A stretch of DNA of 33,781 nucleotides from CBDCRK01 sp965220955 (GCA_965220955.1 CBDCRK010000022.1:1-33781); one strand, 5' to 3'; positions 1 to 8,395 are shown, counted from the first letter of the stretch. Notes: a model not told the origin generated them from the sequence alone. Numbers and translations: made by a program.

Positions 1-1
1 G

Positions 2-1360
2 GATGAAAAAGAACTAGTCCATTTGGCTAATAAATACATGGTTAGGACAGTGAAAGAAGAGTGGTCTCCTCCTATTCTTGCCAGTGGCAGGGGCTGCATT
101 GTTACCGACATCCAGGGAAAAGAATTTATAGACTTTACCTCGGGCCAGATCTGTGCCGCGGTGGGACACAATCACCCTAAGATTGTTGAGGCTATTGAGA
201 GTAGCTGCCGAGATATTCTACATGTCAATAGCTGGAGACTAACGGCGGATGCCATCAATTTTGCGGTCAAATTAGCAAGTTATCTGCCGGATTCTCTCTC
301 CAAGACTGTACTTCTCAATACCGGCAGTGAGTCTACCGAAGTCGCCATCAAAATGGCCAAACTATATACCGGTAGGTTCGAGATTCTGAGTTTTTCCGCT
401 GGATTTCATGGTCTCACCGGCGGCAGTGGCTCTTCCACCTTCTCTCTGGGCCATACTGGTTATGGCCCAACCATGCCGGGGACCCATGCGATTTTTGAGC
501 CTTACTGCTATCGCTGCCCGCTCAAGCTAAAGCCGGAGACCTGCGAGCTTGCCTGCCTTGATCTCAGTTTTGAGATCATTGACAAGCAGTCGGTTGGGGC
601 ACTGGCTGCAACTATTGTAGAACCTATCCTAAGTGCGGGTGGGATTATTGTCCCCCCTGAGGGATATTTCCCCAAGCTCAAAAAGAAATGTGAAGAGCGG
701 GGAATGCTACTGATATTCGATGAGGCCATTACCGGGCTGGGAAGACTAGGTTCCATGTTTGCTTTTGAGGATCTCGACACAGTTCCCGACATTCTGGCTC
801 TATCCAAGTCTTTGGCCGGCGGTGTTCCTCTTTCCACCACCACAACCAGCGCGGAGATCGAAGAGACGATCGTTGATAAGGGCTTTTTGCATGTAACCTC
901 CCATACTGCTGATCCCCTTCCCAGCAGAGCTGGCTTGGCAGTGTTGGAAGTAGTAGAAGAGGAAAATCTGGCCCAGCAGGCCAAAGAAAAAGGCACCTAT
1001 TTGCAAGAGCGGCTGCAAAAGCTGGCTGAACGTTACGAGATTATTGGTGATGTAAGGGGCAAAGGTCTTCTCATTGGGGTGGAGCTCGTACGAAACCGTG
1101 AGACTAAAGAACCAGCCATAGAAGAGGGAGCAAGAATTAATCAAAGGTGCTTAGACAAGGGGCTGCTCATGAACATTGTTCATTTGAAGGAGAGCAGTAG
1201 CGTATTCAGAATTGCTCCTCCTCTGACCAGCTCCTACGAGCATCTGGACAGAGCGGTGGAGATCTTTGAGGAGGCCATTCGTGAGGAAACGAGAGAAGGG
1301 GGAATGCAGAAGCTCAAAGTTGAGAGACTGCAAGGCTCGGATAGGGAGAATGTAGGGTGA
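2..1360 (+). CDS. Class III (PLP) aminotransferase / 2,2-dialkylglycine decarboxylase-like, 5' partial
   Basis: This is a fold-type I PLP enzyme of the class III aminotransferase family. The PLP-binding aspartate sits in IFDEAITGLGRLG (about 716-757) and the Schiff-base lysine in LALSKSLAGG (lysine codon 806-808). The CYRCPLKLKPETCELAC segment and EPILSAGGIIVPPEGY resemble 2,2-dialkylglycine decarboxylase and related omega-amino acid aminotransferases. The first possible start inside the window is a TTG at 23. However, the frame stays open to base 2 and the residues before the TTG (DEKELVH) look like the usual N-terminus of the family, so the true start probably lies left of the window. It is followed by the amine dehydrogenase genes on the same strand, which fits a role in disposing of amino groups or of an amino acid made from the same substrate. 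The substrate cannot be told from sequence. Confidence 0.9.
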   Translation, partial: DEKELVHLANKYMVRTVKEEWSPPILASGRGCIVTDIQGKEFIDFTSGQICAAVGHNHPKIVEAIESSCRDILHVNSWRLTADAINFAVKLASYLPDSLSKTVLLNTGSESTEVAIKMAKLYTGRFEILSFSAGFHGLTGGSGSSTFSLGHTGYGPTMPGTHAIFEPYCYRCPLKLKPETCELACLDLSFEIIDKQSVGALAATIVEPILSAGGIIVPPEGYFPKLKKKCEERGMLLIFDEAITGLGRLGSMFAFEDLDTVPDILALSKSLAGGVPLSTTTTSAEIEETIVDKGFLHVTSHTADPLPSRAGLAVLEVVEEENLAQQAKEKGTYLQERLQKLAERYEIIGDVRGKGLLIGVELVRNRETKEPAIEEGARINQRCLDKGLLMNIVHLKESSSVFRIAPPLTSSYEHLDRAVEIFEEAIREETREGGMQKLKVERLQGSDRENVG

Positions 1361-1378
1361 GCCATACCCGCCCTGCTA

Positions 1379-1408
1379 TTGGTATCTTTCCTGTCTTTGT
1401 GGTATAAC
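1379..1408 (+). promoter_or_regulatory. Candidate sigma-70 promoter for qhpA
   Basis: A TTGGTA box at 1379-1384 and a TATAAC box at 1403-1408 are separated by 18 bases. They match 4 of 6 and 5 of 6 consensus bases, and lie about 60 bases upstream of the preferred qhpA start. This is the only decent promoter-like pair between the aminotransferase and qhpA. It is inferred from sequence alone. Confidence 0.35.
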
Positions 1409-1468
1409 TCCTGGCGAGCTGGGGAGTGGACGAGGGTTGGTGGATCCCGGAGTGGGAGGAGAGCAATC

Positions 1469-3115
1469 ATGACAGCCAGATGGGATATTCGGATTGCGTT
1501 ATCCAGTGTGTTCACCGGACTCATCTTTCTTCTCTGCGGGGAACAGGCGGGCTGGAGCCAGGAAACAACTGGGCCGGCTGTGCTGGAGAATCGCTGCTCA
1601 GGCTGCCATCCGCCGAGCGAAGAGGGTGGAAAACTGGCCTCCATTGAATCGGCGAGGAAAACTCCGGAAGGCTGGGAGATGACCATTCACCGCATGATGC
1701 GGACGCATGAGGTTAGTCTCATTGGGGATGAGGCCAGAATCCTGGTCAAGTATCTGAGTGACCATTATGGGCTGGCCCCTGAAGAAGTGGAGCCTTTTCG
1801 TTATGCGCTAGAGAAACGGCCCAATATCTTTGAGGAGTTCCCCAACGAGACAGTGCAATCAACCTGCGGGCAGTGCCACTCCTATGCCCGGACTGCTCTG
1901 CAAAGGCGGACCAAGGAGATGTGGCAAACCCTGCCGGATCAGAAGAACGGATTTCTACCTAACATTGCAATCCAGACGGCTAGTGGGACGCCTTCCATTC
2001 CTGGTCTGTGGTATACGGTGGTCAAAGAGGAGTCCATGCCTTATTTTGCCAAGACCTATCCGTTTGACTCCGCTGCTTGGCGCACATGGCAGCAAGCAAC
2101 CTGGCCAAAACTAGAAGGGAACTGGAAGGTCATTGGCCATGATCTCGGGCCGGGTGGCGATTATACAGGCCAAATGGCCATCCGCAGTGTGGGGGAAGGT
2201 CGGTATGAGGGAACCTTTACCTACGGATTTTCTGATGGCAGTAAGATCTCAGGGAAAACGATCTCCTTGGTGTATACCGGCTTTCAGTGGCGAGGAGTGA
2301 CAAAGCTGGAGAATGGTGAGACCCACAAGGAGGTCTTTTTTGTAAGCAAAGATGGGTCGACAATGACGGGAAGGCGCCTGCTGACCGATATTGGAGAGCT
2401 AGGGATGGATGAGACCCTGTACCGCAGTGGGGAACAGGCAAGGTTGCTAACGGTGCTTCCTAAGGCGCTGCAGGCAAGCGGAGAGCCCCAAGAGGTCAAG
2501 CTCTTTGGCATGAAATTTCCCCAAGATGTTACTACTGAAAAGCTCAGTCTTGGGGCTGGTATAAGCGTGCAGGCAGTGACGCAGTCCGATGACGATACTA
2601 TTGTTGCCCAGGTGATGGTAAACAAGAAGGCCAAGACCGGCTTGCGAGAAGTGAAGGTGTCGGGGACGGAAGGAAAAGGAGACCTCTTTGTCTATAGCAA
2701 GGCTGACTATCTTAAGGTCTTACCGGAAAAGGCTTTTCCCCGGCCAGGAGGCATACGCACGCCCAAGGTCTACCAGCAATTTGAGGCTCTGCTCTTTGCC
2801 AACGGTCCGGACGGAAAGAAGGGGACAAACGACGACGTCAATCTGGGAAGGATTTCTCCAGTAAAATGGTCTCTTGAGGAGTATGTCGACAGAGTTAGTG
2901 ATGATGATATCCGTTACGTTGGGACTGTGGATGAAAACGGACGCTTTGTCCCGGCCGAGGATGGCCCCAATCCACAACGGGAGTTTTCACGAGGAAACGT
3001 AGGGAGTGTATGGGTGGAAGCATCCTACATGCCGCAGGGAGCGCGACGACCTCTGCGGGCTCGTGCCTATCTTGTGGTGATGCCGCCCAAGTTCAACTTT
3101 CAACCTATTGATTAA
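1469..3115 (+). CDS. qhpA: Quinohaemoprotein amine dehydrogenase alpha subunit (dihaem)
   Basis: This is the large periplasmic subunit of QHNDH, which oxidises primary amines to aldehydes and ammonia and passes electrons through two haems c to a small redox carrier. I chose the ATG at 1469, preceded by GGGAGGAG, over the longer TTG-started frame at 1379. It gives a 548-residue protein with a clear signal peptide (hydrophobic residues about 9-24, cleavage near AGWS-Q). The two haem motifs are CSGCH (C43, C46, H47) and CGQCH (C133, C136, H137). The rest, with beta-rich segments such as GEGRYEGTFTYGFSDGSKISG, matches the middle and C-terminal beta domains of the family. Length is close to known alpha subunits. 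It heads the qhp genes; an imperfect hairpin separates it from qhpD. Confidence 0.93.
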   Translation: MTARWDIRIALSSVFTGLIFLLCGEQAGWSQETTGPAVLENRCSGCHPPSEEGGKLASIESARKTPEGWEMTIHRMMRTHEVSLIGDEARILVKYLSDHYGLAPEEVEPFRYALEKRPNIFEEFPNETVQSTCGQCHSYARTALQRRTKEMWQTLPDQKNGFLPNIAIQTASGTPSIPGLWYTVVKEESMPYFAKTYPFDSAAWRTWQQATWPKLEGNWKVIGHDLGPGGDYTGQMAIRSVGEGRYEGTFTYGFSDGSKISGKTISLVYTGFQWRGVTKLENGETHKEVFFVSKDGSTMTGRRLLTDIGELGMDETLYRSGEQARLLTVLPKALQASGEPQEVKLFGMKFPQDVTTEKLSLGAGISVQAVTQSDDDTIVAQVMVNKKAKTGLREVKVSGTEGKGDLFVYSKADYLKVLPEKAFPRPGGIRTPKVYQQFEALLFANGPDGKKGTNDDVNLGRISPVKWSLEEYVDRVSDDDIRYVGTVDENGRFVPAEDGPNPQREFSRGNVGSVWVEASYMPQGARRPLRARAYLVVMPPKFNFQPID

Positions 3116-3184
3116 AAGCCTATAACCAGATAACAAGCGATATCATAAGCAATGTTACTAACTTGCTGGCGCACAAAGAAGATT

Positions 3185-3248
3185 CCCCCCTTTATCCTCT
3201 ACGCGGGCACCCCTTTTATTAAAGGGGGGAAGTGCGTAGCGCGGGGGG
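3185..3248. repeat. Long imperfect hairpin between qhpA and qhpD
   Basis: A nested palindrome. CCCCCC at 3185-3190 can pair with GGGGGG at 3243-3248, CTACGC at 3199-3204 with GCGTAG at 3234-3239, and CCCCTTT at 3210-3216 with AAAGGGG at 3221-3227 around a TATT loop. It fills the middle of the 221-base gap between the two genes. It could be a REP/MITE-type mobile palindrome, an mRNA-stabilising stem or an attenuator. There is no U-run directly after it, so a simple intrinsic terminator is unlikely. Confidence 0.7.
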
Positions 3249-3336
3249 ATTTATCCGGCAGCAGCGTCCGAAAGGGTTTGTTTTGCTAGATGCTCTAAAG
3301 ACAGTATACAGCCTATGTACAGCCAGAGGGTAAGAT

Positions 3337-4782
3337 ATGGAACTGGTATTTCGGCCGGAAAATGAGCATGTCGTTGCCTGGGATGATCGCAAGATCTTAG
3401 TGGCGGCCAAGGGTATGGCCCTGTTTGAGCTTGACTCTCTAGGGGAAACGGTTCTCACCTATGCCCGATCGCATCCCCATTGCACCCTCGATCAGCTGAT
3501 TGCGGGTGTAGATGGACCTCCACAAGAGGTGACCGAAATGGTTAAGGAATTCATGACCCTGGGCATATTTATTCCTGACCAGCCGGTAAAGAAGAAGGTT
3601 GAGTCCTTGGCTCTAGACATCGAGCAATTTCCCTTAAGTTCCCTGGTGTTCAACGTTAGTAACAAGTGCAATATGCACTGCACCTATTGTTATGAGCCGG
3701 AGGAGGCCAAATATGGCTCTTCGTCCCAGAATATGGACTGGGAGACCGCCAAAAGGAGCGTTGATTTCTTGTTTGAGCGCTCTGGCAAGAGCCGTGAAAT
3801 CAATGTGATTTTCTTTGGTGGTGAGCCCCTGCTTAACTTTAACCTGACAAAACAGGTGGTAGCCTATGCCCAGCAGCGGGCTGCGGCGGAGGGAAAGGCT
3901 GTTGACTTCTCGATTACTACCAATGGAACCCTTCTCACCGATGAGGTCATTGACTTCTTTCAGCAGCATCGCTTTGGCATTACCGTGAGCATTGATGGCC
4001 CTAAAGACATTCAGGACAAGCGGCGGCTGCTCACAGCCACACGCGGATCCTATGATGTTGTGATATCGCGGGTCAAAAAATTGCTGGAACGCTACACGGT
4101 ACGTCCGATTGTGGCGCGGGTAACCCTCACTAAGGGGACCCTAGAGATTGTGCGCATCTATGAGCATTTGAGCAGCCTGGGGTTCTTTGAAGTAGGGTTT
4201 TCGCCGGTGACCAGCCAAACCGGTGAGGACTATGGTCTCGATGTTACGGACCTGGACAATCTACTTGCCCAGTTTCAGGAGCTAGGAGCCCTCTATGTCG
4301 AGCGGGCTATACGCAACCAGTACACTGGCTTCTCCAACCTCAGCACCCTGCTTACCGACATTCACCAGGGTACCAACAAGATGTTTCCTTGTGGGGCCGG
4401 GTTGGGATTGCTGGATGTAGACGCCCAGGGAGATGTGTACCTCTGCCATCGCTTTCCCGGTTCAGAGGAGCATAAGTATGGCAATGTGAGGGACGGTCTG
4501 CAGTATGATCGACTCAATGAGTTCATTAACCAGGCCTCACTTGATAACAAGCCTGTATGCCAGACCTGCTGGATTCGGGGAATCTGTGGGGGAGGGTGTT
4601 ACCATGAGGCACTGACCACGTTTGGCGATGGGCTGCTTCCCAATCTGCATTACTGCAGCTGGCTTAGAGCCTGGACTGAGTATGGCATTCAGGTGTATAT
4701 GGAGTTACAGGAAAAGAACCCAGGGTTTGTTGAGAAGTATATCCTGCGGGGGCGGGGGGATGCTCCAAAGGAACTAACGTAA
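3337..4782 (+). CDS. qhpD: Radical SAM/SPASM thioether-forming enzyme of QHNDH gamma subunit
   Basis: QhpD installs the Cys-to-Asp/Glu thioether cross-links in the gamma subunit precursor in the cytoplasm. The N-terminal part (about residues 10-80) looks like a PqqD-type RiPP recognition element, expected to hold the leader of QhpC. The radical SAM cluster motif is CNMHCTYC (C111, C115, C118), followed by a GGEPLL motif. The C-terminal SPASM-type auxiliary cluster cysteines are C352, C370, C408, C411, C417, C421 and C440. The 481-residue length fits the family. ATG at 3337 is preceded by AGAGGG. It lies just upstream of its substrate gene, as in known qhp operons. Confidence is high because substrate, partner subunits and enzyme are all adjacent. 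Confidence 0.93.
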   Translation: MELVFRPENEHVVAWDDRKILVAAKGMALFELDSLGETVLTYARSHPHCTLDQLIAGVDGPPQEVTEMVKEFMTLGIFIPDQPVKKKVESLALDIEQFPLSSLVFNVSNKCNMHCTYCYEPEEAKYGSSSQNMDWETAKRSVDFLFERSGKSREINVIFFGGEPLLNFNLTKQVVAYAQQRAAAEGKAVDFSITTNGTLLTDEVIDFFQQHRFGITVSIDGPKDIQDKRRLLTATRGSYDVVISRVKKLLERYTVRPIVARVTLTKGTLEIVRIYEHLSSLGFFEVGFSPVTSQTGEDYGLDVTDLDNLLAQFQELGALYVERAIRNQYTGFSNLSTLLTDIHQGTNKMFPCGAGLGLLDVDAQGDVYLCHRFPGSEEHKYGNVRDGLQYDRLNEFINQASLDNKPVCQTCWIRGICGGGCYHEALTTFGDGLLPNLHYCSWLRAWTEYGIQVYMELQEKNPGFVEKYILRGRGDAPKELT

Positions 4783-4783
4783 A

Positions 4784-4814
4784 AGCCCTCAGCTCTCAGC
4801 GGCTGATCGTCAGC
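4784..4814 (+). repeat. Direct repeat copy 1 flanking qhpC
   Basis: This 31-base element begins AGCCCTCAGCTCTCAG directly after the qhpD stop. A second 31-base copy with the same first 16 bases and the same end (CGTCAGC or TCGTCAGC) lies at 5295-5325. Such CAGCTxTCAG-type elements occur as dispersed intergenic repeats in many genomes. Confidence 0.7.
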
Positions 4815-4900
4815 AAGAATAGGAAATTATTCCTTTAGAAATCCTGGAGAAAAGTAGACCTTAACAAAAATAAATAAAGAGACGGGTAGCAGAAGAAGAT

Positions 4901-4924
4901 CTGAAAGCTGACTGCTGACAGCTT
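4901..4924 (-). repeat. Related repeat in inverted orientation upstream of qhpC
   Basis: Read on the minus strand this stretch contains AAGCTGTCAGCAGTCAGC. It is related to the CAGC/TCAGC core of the two direct copies at 4784 and 5295. It ends 18 bases before the qhpC start codon and could form a stem with the first copy in the mRNA. Confidence 0.5.
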
Positions 4925-4942
4925 ACAAAAGGGAGGGTAGTT

Positions 4943-5296
4943 ATGAAACACCTAAAGGCCCTAAACAAGAAGGCAGAGAGGGTGGAGGTAACGCAGCAGG
5001 CGGTAAGGCAAGTGCAGGGAGCAAAAGAAGACGTAGTGGGGATGGCGGACTCGCTGGTACCCATGGGGTGTACAACTATCTTTAACCCCGGATGGGAGGT
5101 CAATCCTTGGGGTGGCTCACTCAGTGGTATGTGTGCCCCTATGGAGGCTGACCTGCTTGGCTGTAGCAATGCCTGCTGGTGGCCGGCGCAGGTTCCTGAC
5201 GCCCTGCAGAACTCCCCCGAGTGGACAAAGGCGTGCTCAGGAATGAATGCAGAGGACTGGAAACAGCTAGAGGTGGTGTTCCCGAAGATGGAATAG
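4943..5296 (+). CDS. qhpC: QHNDH gamma subunit, cysteine tryptophylquinone (CTQ) precursor
   Basis: This 117-residue peptide is the catalytic core of QHNDH after modification. Mapping it on known gamma subunits gives a leader of about 36 residues, then C43-E52, C64-D70 and C78-D86 as the three Cys-acid thioether pairs. C74 and W80 would form CTQ, inside GCSNACWWPAQVPD. Pair spacings within each cross-link (9, 6, 8 and 6) are the same as in the solved enzymes. There is one extra residue between the first and second pair, and an additional cysteine at C98. The ATG at 4943 follows GGGAGGG. The leader is charged and has no signal peptide, so export must use the dedicated ABC system. The stop codon lies in the second flanking repeat. 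Identification is firm; the cross-link assignments come from family knowledge. Confidence 0.96.
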   Translation: MKHLKALNKKAERVEVTQQAVRQVQGAKEDVVGMADSLVPMGCTTIFNPGWEVNPWGGSLSGMCAPMEADLLGCSNACWWPAQVPDALQNSPEWTKACSGMNAEDWKQLEVVFPKME

Positions 5297-5325
5297 CCCT
5301 CAGCTCTCAGTGATCAGCCGTCAGC
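5295..5325 (+). repeat. Direct repeat copy 2 flanking qhpC
   Basis: This is the second copy of the 31-base element at 4784. It overlaps the last two bases of the qhpC stop codon. The two copies start 511 bases apart and bracket the qhpC gene. Confidence 0.7.
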
Positions 5326-5336
5326 TAAAATATAAT

Positions 5337-5364
5337 GTAGGGGCAATTCATGAATTGTCCCTAC
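5337..5364. repeat. 28-base near-perfect palindrome between qhpC and qhpB
   Basis: GTAGGGGCAATTCA is followed by its complement TGAATTGTCCCTAC, with a single mismatched pair. It ends 25 bases before the qhpB start. It is similar in style to widespread REP-like elements built on GGGGCAATTCATGAATTGCCCC. In the transcript it would form a stable stem that could affect the relative yield of gamma and beta subunits. Confidence 0.8.
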
Positions 5365-5389
5365 CCCCCTTATAAGTCAGGAGCGTCCT

Positions 5390-6502
5390 ATGAACACCAA
5401 GGTTGACCGGTGGATCTCCCCGTATTTACTAACAGTAACCTCCCTGTTGTTTCTACTCTGTCTTCCCGGGTTTGCCTGGGGGAAGTGGTATATTCTGACC
5501 GCAGCCTTACCTAATACTGTCTATGTGATCGATACAGACACGGACAAAATAGTTAAAACTATTCCTTTGGAGGGGCGAGGACCGATTGCCGGGGTCATTC
5601 CCAACCCTGCCCGCCCGCAGTTCGCCTATGTGATCACGAACCTTAATCAGAGTGTTGCTGTGGTTGATTTGGATGAAGGAAAAGAGGTTCTTCGTTTTGA
5701 CCTTTCCAATAACGATGAGCTGGTTAGAAGCATGGCCATAGATGTTAACCCGCAGGGCAACCGGCTCTATATTCACGAGACGCCGCTTAAGAAAGACCTG
5801 GGCAGCTATGAAATACTCGAGCCCCGTATCCGAGTCATTGATTTGGATACCAACCAGGTTGCCAAGATTTTTTCCACTCCGCGGCAGATCGCGTCTCTGA
5901 GCTCGTCTCAGGATGGGAAGAGGTTATACGCCTTTACCATTGGGGGAGACGCTTCTGTGTTCGATCCCGAAAAAGGGGAGGTCATCGATACCATTCCCAT
6001 GGCTAACTGGGGTGTGACCGGTATGAACGGGGTAAATGGTCTGCCTATATGGAGCACATACCAGGAAAACGATTATATAGCCTCTTTTGCTGCGGTTGTT
6101 AGTGATGCCATTACCGGCAATACCACCTTGGGTATGGCCTATCTTGATTTGAAGCAGACAGAGCCCGAACTGCAGGTTGTTGAGCTGCAGCCGTTTGAAG
6201 TAGAGTGGCCGACGTTGCAGGGGGTAATGTCGGCAAAAACCAATAAGGCCTATTTTGCCTGGGATAAGTTGTGGAAAGTCGACATAGAAACACGCAAGGT
6301 GGAAAAGGTTGTTCCCTTCAAGACCAGTACCCACTTTGCTACCTTTCTGCATCCCGAAGAAACAAAAGTCTACTGTGGAGCCAACTGGAACTCTATCTCT
6401 GTCTTTGACGCCGGGACGCTTAACCCCATTACTAAAATCGAGCTAGGACACTCGCAAGCCGGAGTCGGGCTCAGGTTTGTACAGCGCGAGCGGGATTTTT
6501 AG
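5390..6502 (+). CDS. qhpB: QHNDH beta subunit, periplasmic beta-propeller
   Basis: This is the small/medium subunit of QHNDH, a seven-bladed propeller on which the gamma subunit sits. The protein has a signal peptide (about residues 11-31, cleavage after FAWG or nearby). It then shows repeated YVTN/WD-like blades such as NTVYVIDTDTDKIVKTIP, QSVAVVDLDEGKEVLRF, RIRVIDLDTNQVAKIF and NSISVFDAGTLNPITKI. The 370-residue length is in the family range. ATG at 5390 is preceded by AGGAG at good spacing. It lies 93 bases after qhpC with a palindrome in the gap. The order alpha, radical SAM, gamma, beta is the same as in known qhp/pea operons. Confidence 0.92.
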   Translation: MNTKVDRWISPYLLTVTSLLFLLCLPGFAWGKWYILTAALPNTVYVIDTDTDKIVKTIPLEGRGPIAGVIPNPARPQFAYVITNLNQSVAVVDLDEGKEVLRFDLSNNDELVRSMAIDVNPQGNRLYIHETPLKKDLGSYEILEPRIRVIDLDTNQVAKIFSTPRQIASLSSSQDGKRLYAFTIGGDASVFDPEKGEVIDTIPMANWGVTGMNGVNGLPIWSTYQENDYIASFAAVVSDAITGNTTLGMAYLDLKQTEPELQVVELQPFEVEWPTLQGVMSAKTNKAYFAWDKLWKVDIETRKVEKVVPFKTSTHFATFLHPEETKVYCGANWNSISVFDAGTLNPITKIELGHSQAGVGLRFVQRERDF

Positions 6503-6512
6503 AGTCCATCCG

Positions 6513-6581
6513 AAAAACCTCTTTTGTTTCCCTCGCCCCTTGGGGGAGAGGGTCAGGGTGAGGGGGAGAAAAAGGGTTTTT
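6513..6581. repeat. Nested hairpin element between qhpB and qhpF
   Basis: An outer stem pairs AAAAACC (6513-6519) with GGTTTTT (6575-6581). Inside it CCCTC (6530-6534) pairs with GAGGG (6548-6552), followed by GGTCAGGGTGAGGGGG. The inner part is the common CCCTCxCCCTTGGGGxGAGGGTCAGGGTGAGGG dispersed repeat type. Just after the right arm come GTACAGACCC and the next gene. Confidence 0.65.
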
Positions 6582-6616
6582 GTACAGACCCTTGATCCTC
6601 CTCTGCAAGCATAGAC

Positions 6617-8395
6617 ATGGTTGCATTTGCCTCCCTTGCCCCCAGAGTCCGTCGACTCTATCCTTTTGTCTCGCCTTTTCTTGGCCGCATTATTGGTATT
6701 TTCTTCCTGTCGCTCTTCGGCACTCTGCTAGGGCTATTATGGCCAATATTTACCAAGATCCTCATTGATAACGTTCTACTGGCAAAAAACCTTCGTCTGC
6801 TCTTTGTCTTAACTGTCATCATGGTTCTGGCTACAGCGCTGGGATACGGCGTGGGCGCCCTGAACCGCTATTTTTATACCCGGGTTACTGCCAAAATTCT
6901 TTTTGCCTTACGCCAGCATCTGTTCGAGCACATCCAAAAGCTCCCCCTACGCTTTCACGCCCGCAACCGAGTGGGAGATATTCTCTCGCGACTTAACACT
7001 GACATTGCCGAAGTGCAGTCAGTTCTTACTGACGCCCTGATGACGTTTGTTACCAACATTCTAGTGCTGGTAGCCACAATAGGATTTCTTCTGTGGCTTA
7101 ACTGGAGGCTTTTCCTTGTTGTTTCTCTGGTGATTCCCCTACAGGTGTTGGGAGTCCTGTGGATTAGGCCTCGCATGGTGAGAATGACCAGGCAGGTACG
7201 AGAACACAATGCTGAGATTTCTTCTTTTCTGGTTGAGTCTCTCTCCGGGATCAAATTTATTAAGCTCTTTAGTGTTGAGGGGATTCAGGGGGGAAAGCTA
7301 GCTACCTTAGGAGAGAGGTTTATCTCCCTTGTTATTCGTTTTGAGATGCTCAACTATGTGGGAAGCACGGCCATAACCGCTACCACCTTTCTGGGAGGGG
7401 TCATCACTTTTCTCTATGGCGGATACCTAGTAATTGGTGGGAGCATGAGCATTGGCTCGCTTGTGGCTTTCTCTGCCTATCAGTCGCGGGCTTTTAGTCC
7501 CTTGCAAGCGCTTATGGACCTTTACCTGCGTATTGAACGGGCGGGGGTGTCCCTCGATCGTCTCTTTGAGTTTCTTGATGTAGCCCAAGAAGAAGAGGAA
7601 CGTCCTGGCGGGTCCCTAACTTTGCCTTCCCTAAAGGGGGAAATCGAATTTCGCAACGTTTCTTTTGCCTATGATCCGGCAGAGCCTATCCTTAAAGACG
7701 TTAGCTTTCGTGTTTCTGCAGGTGGGCGGCTTGCCATCCTGGGTCCCAGCGGTACGGGCAAGACCACGGTAGCAGACCTTCTAGTGCGGCTATATGGCCC
7801 CAATACCGGAACCATTGCCATTGACAACTATGAGGTTCAGGAGTTTAGCCTGGCTTGGTTAAGATCCCAAGTGGTGGTAGTCAGTCACGAGCCCTATCTT
7901 TTTCACGCCACACTAGAGGAGAACATTAAATATGCTAACCCCGAGGCTTCCAGAGAACAGGTAATCCAGGCAGCCCAAGCGGCTTATCTCCACGATTTCA
8001 TTGTTTCCCTGCCTCAGGGTTACGATACCCTGGTAGGAGAACGGGGGGCCCGGCTCTCGGCTGGGCAAAAGCAGCGTATTGCCCTGGCTCGGGTAGTGCT
8101 CAAACAGCCCAAGATTCTTATCCTGGACGAAGCCATGTCGGCTCTGGATATTATCTCTGAGGAGCATGTGCGCCGGGCTCTAGAAGAACCCATAGCAGGG
8201 AGGACAACCATTGTCATTACCCACCGCCTCTCGTCGGTGCAGGATTTTGCCCACATTATTATCTTAAGCCAGGGGCGGGTAGCCTGGCGCGGAGAATACG
8301 CAGACCTTATTGGTGAGCTGGGACGGGTGAGAGAGGAAGTAGGAGGAGAGATCGACTTGGAGATAGCGGCGCCCTCCAGAGAAGCACTGTCCTGA
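6617..8395 (+). CDS. qhpF: ABC exporter (fused permease-ATPase), probable QHNDH gamma-subunit exporter
   Basis: This is a half-size ABC exporter with an N-terminal six-helix membrane domain (about residues 15-300) and a C-terminal ATPase. Walker A is GPSGTGKTT (376-384), the signature is LSAGQKQR (about 480, alanine in place of the usual second glycine), and Walker B is ILILDEAMSALD with D504 and E505. There is no N-terminal C39 peptidase domain, so it should not cut the leader itself. In known qhp operons QhpF is proposed to move the cross-linked gamma subunit to the periplasm, and position supports the same job here. The ATG at 6617 lacks a strong Shine-Dalgarno. Confidence is high for ABC exporter and moderate for the substrate. 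Confidence 0.85.
   Translation: MVAFASLAPRVRRLYPFVSPFLGRIIGIFFLSLFGTLLGLLWPIFTKILIDNVLLAKNLRLLFVLTVIMVLATALGYGVGALNRYFYTRVTAKILFALRQHLFEHIQKLPLRFHARNRVGDILSRLNTDIAEVQSVLTDALMTFVTNILVLVATIGFLLWLNWRLFLVVSLVIPLQVLGVLWIRPRMVRMTRQVREHNAEISSFLVESLSGIKFIKLFSVEGIQGGKLATLGERFISLVIRFEMLNYVGSTAITATTFLGGVITFLYGGYLVIGGSMSIGSLVAFSAYQSRAFSPLQALMDLYLRIERAGVSLDRLFEFLDVAQEEEERPGGSLTLPSLKGEIEFRNVSFAYDPAEPILKDVSFRVSAGGRLAILGPSGTGKTTVADLLVRLYGPNTGTIAIDNYEVQEFSLAWLRSQVVVVSHEPYLFHATLEENIKYANPEASREQVIQAAQAAYLHDFIVSLPQGYDTLVGERGARLSAGQKQRIALARVVLKQPKILILDEAMSALDIISEEHVRRALEEPIAGRTTIVITHRLSSVQDFAHIIILSQGRVAWRGEYADLIGELGRVREEVGGEIDLEIAAPSREALS

Noticed and set aside
23..25. TTG as the true start of the aminotransferase
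   Set aside because: The frame is open to the left edge and the residues before the TTG look like the normal family N-terminus.
1379..1468. Longer TTG-started version of the QHNDH alpha subunit
   Set aside because: It buries the signal peptide behind 30 extra residues; ATG 1469 has a good ribosome site and an N-terminal signal sequence.
3185..3248. Intrinsic terminator after qhpA
   Set aside because: The hairpin is not followed by a T-run, and the next gene belongs to the same pathway.
4784..5325. CRISPR array from the repeated CAGCTCTCAG elements
   Set aside because: There are only two direct copies, 511 bases apart, with a gene between them, and no cas genes.
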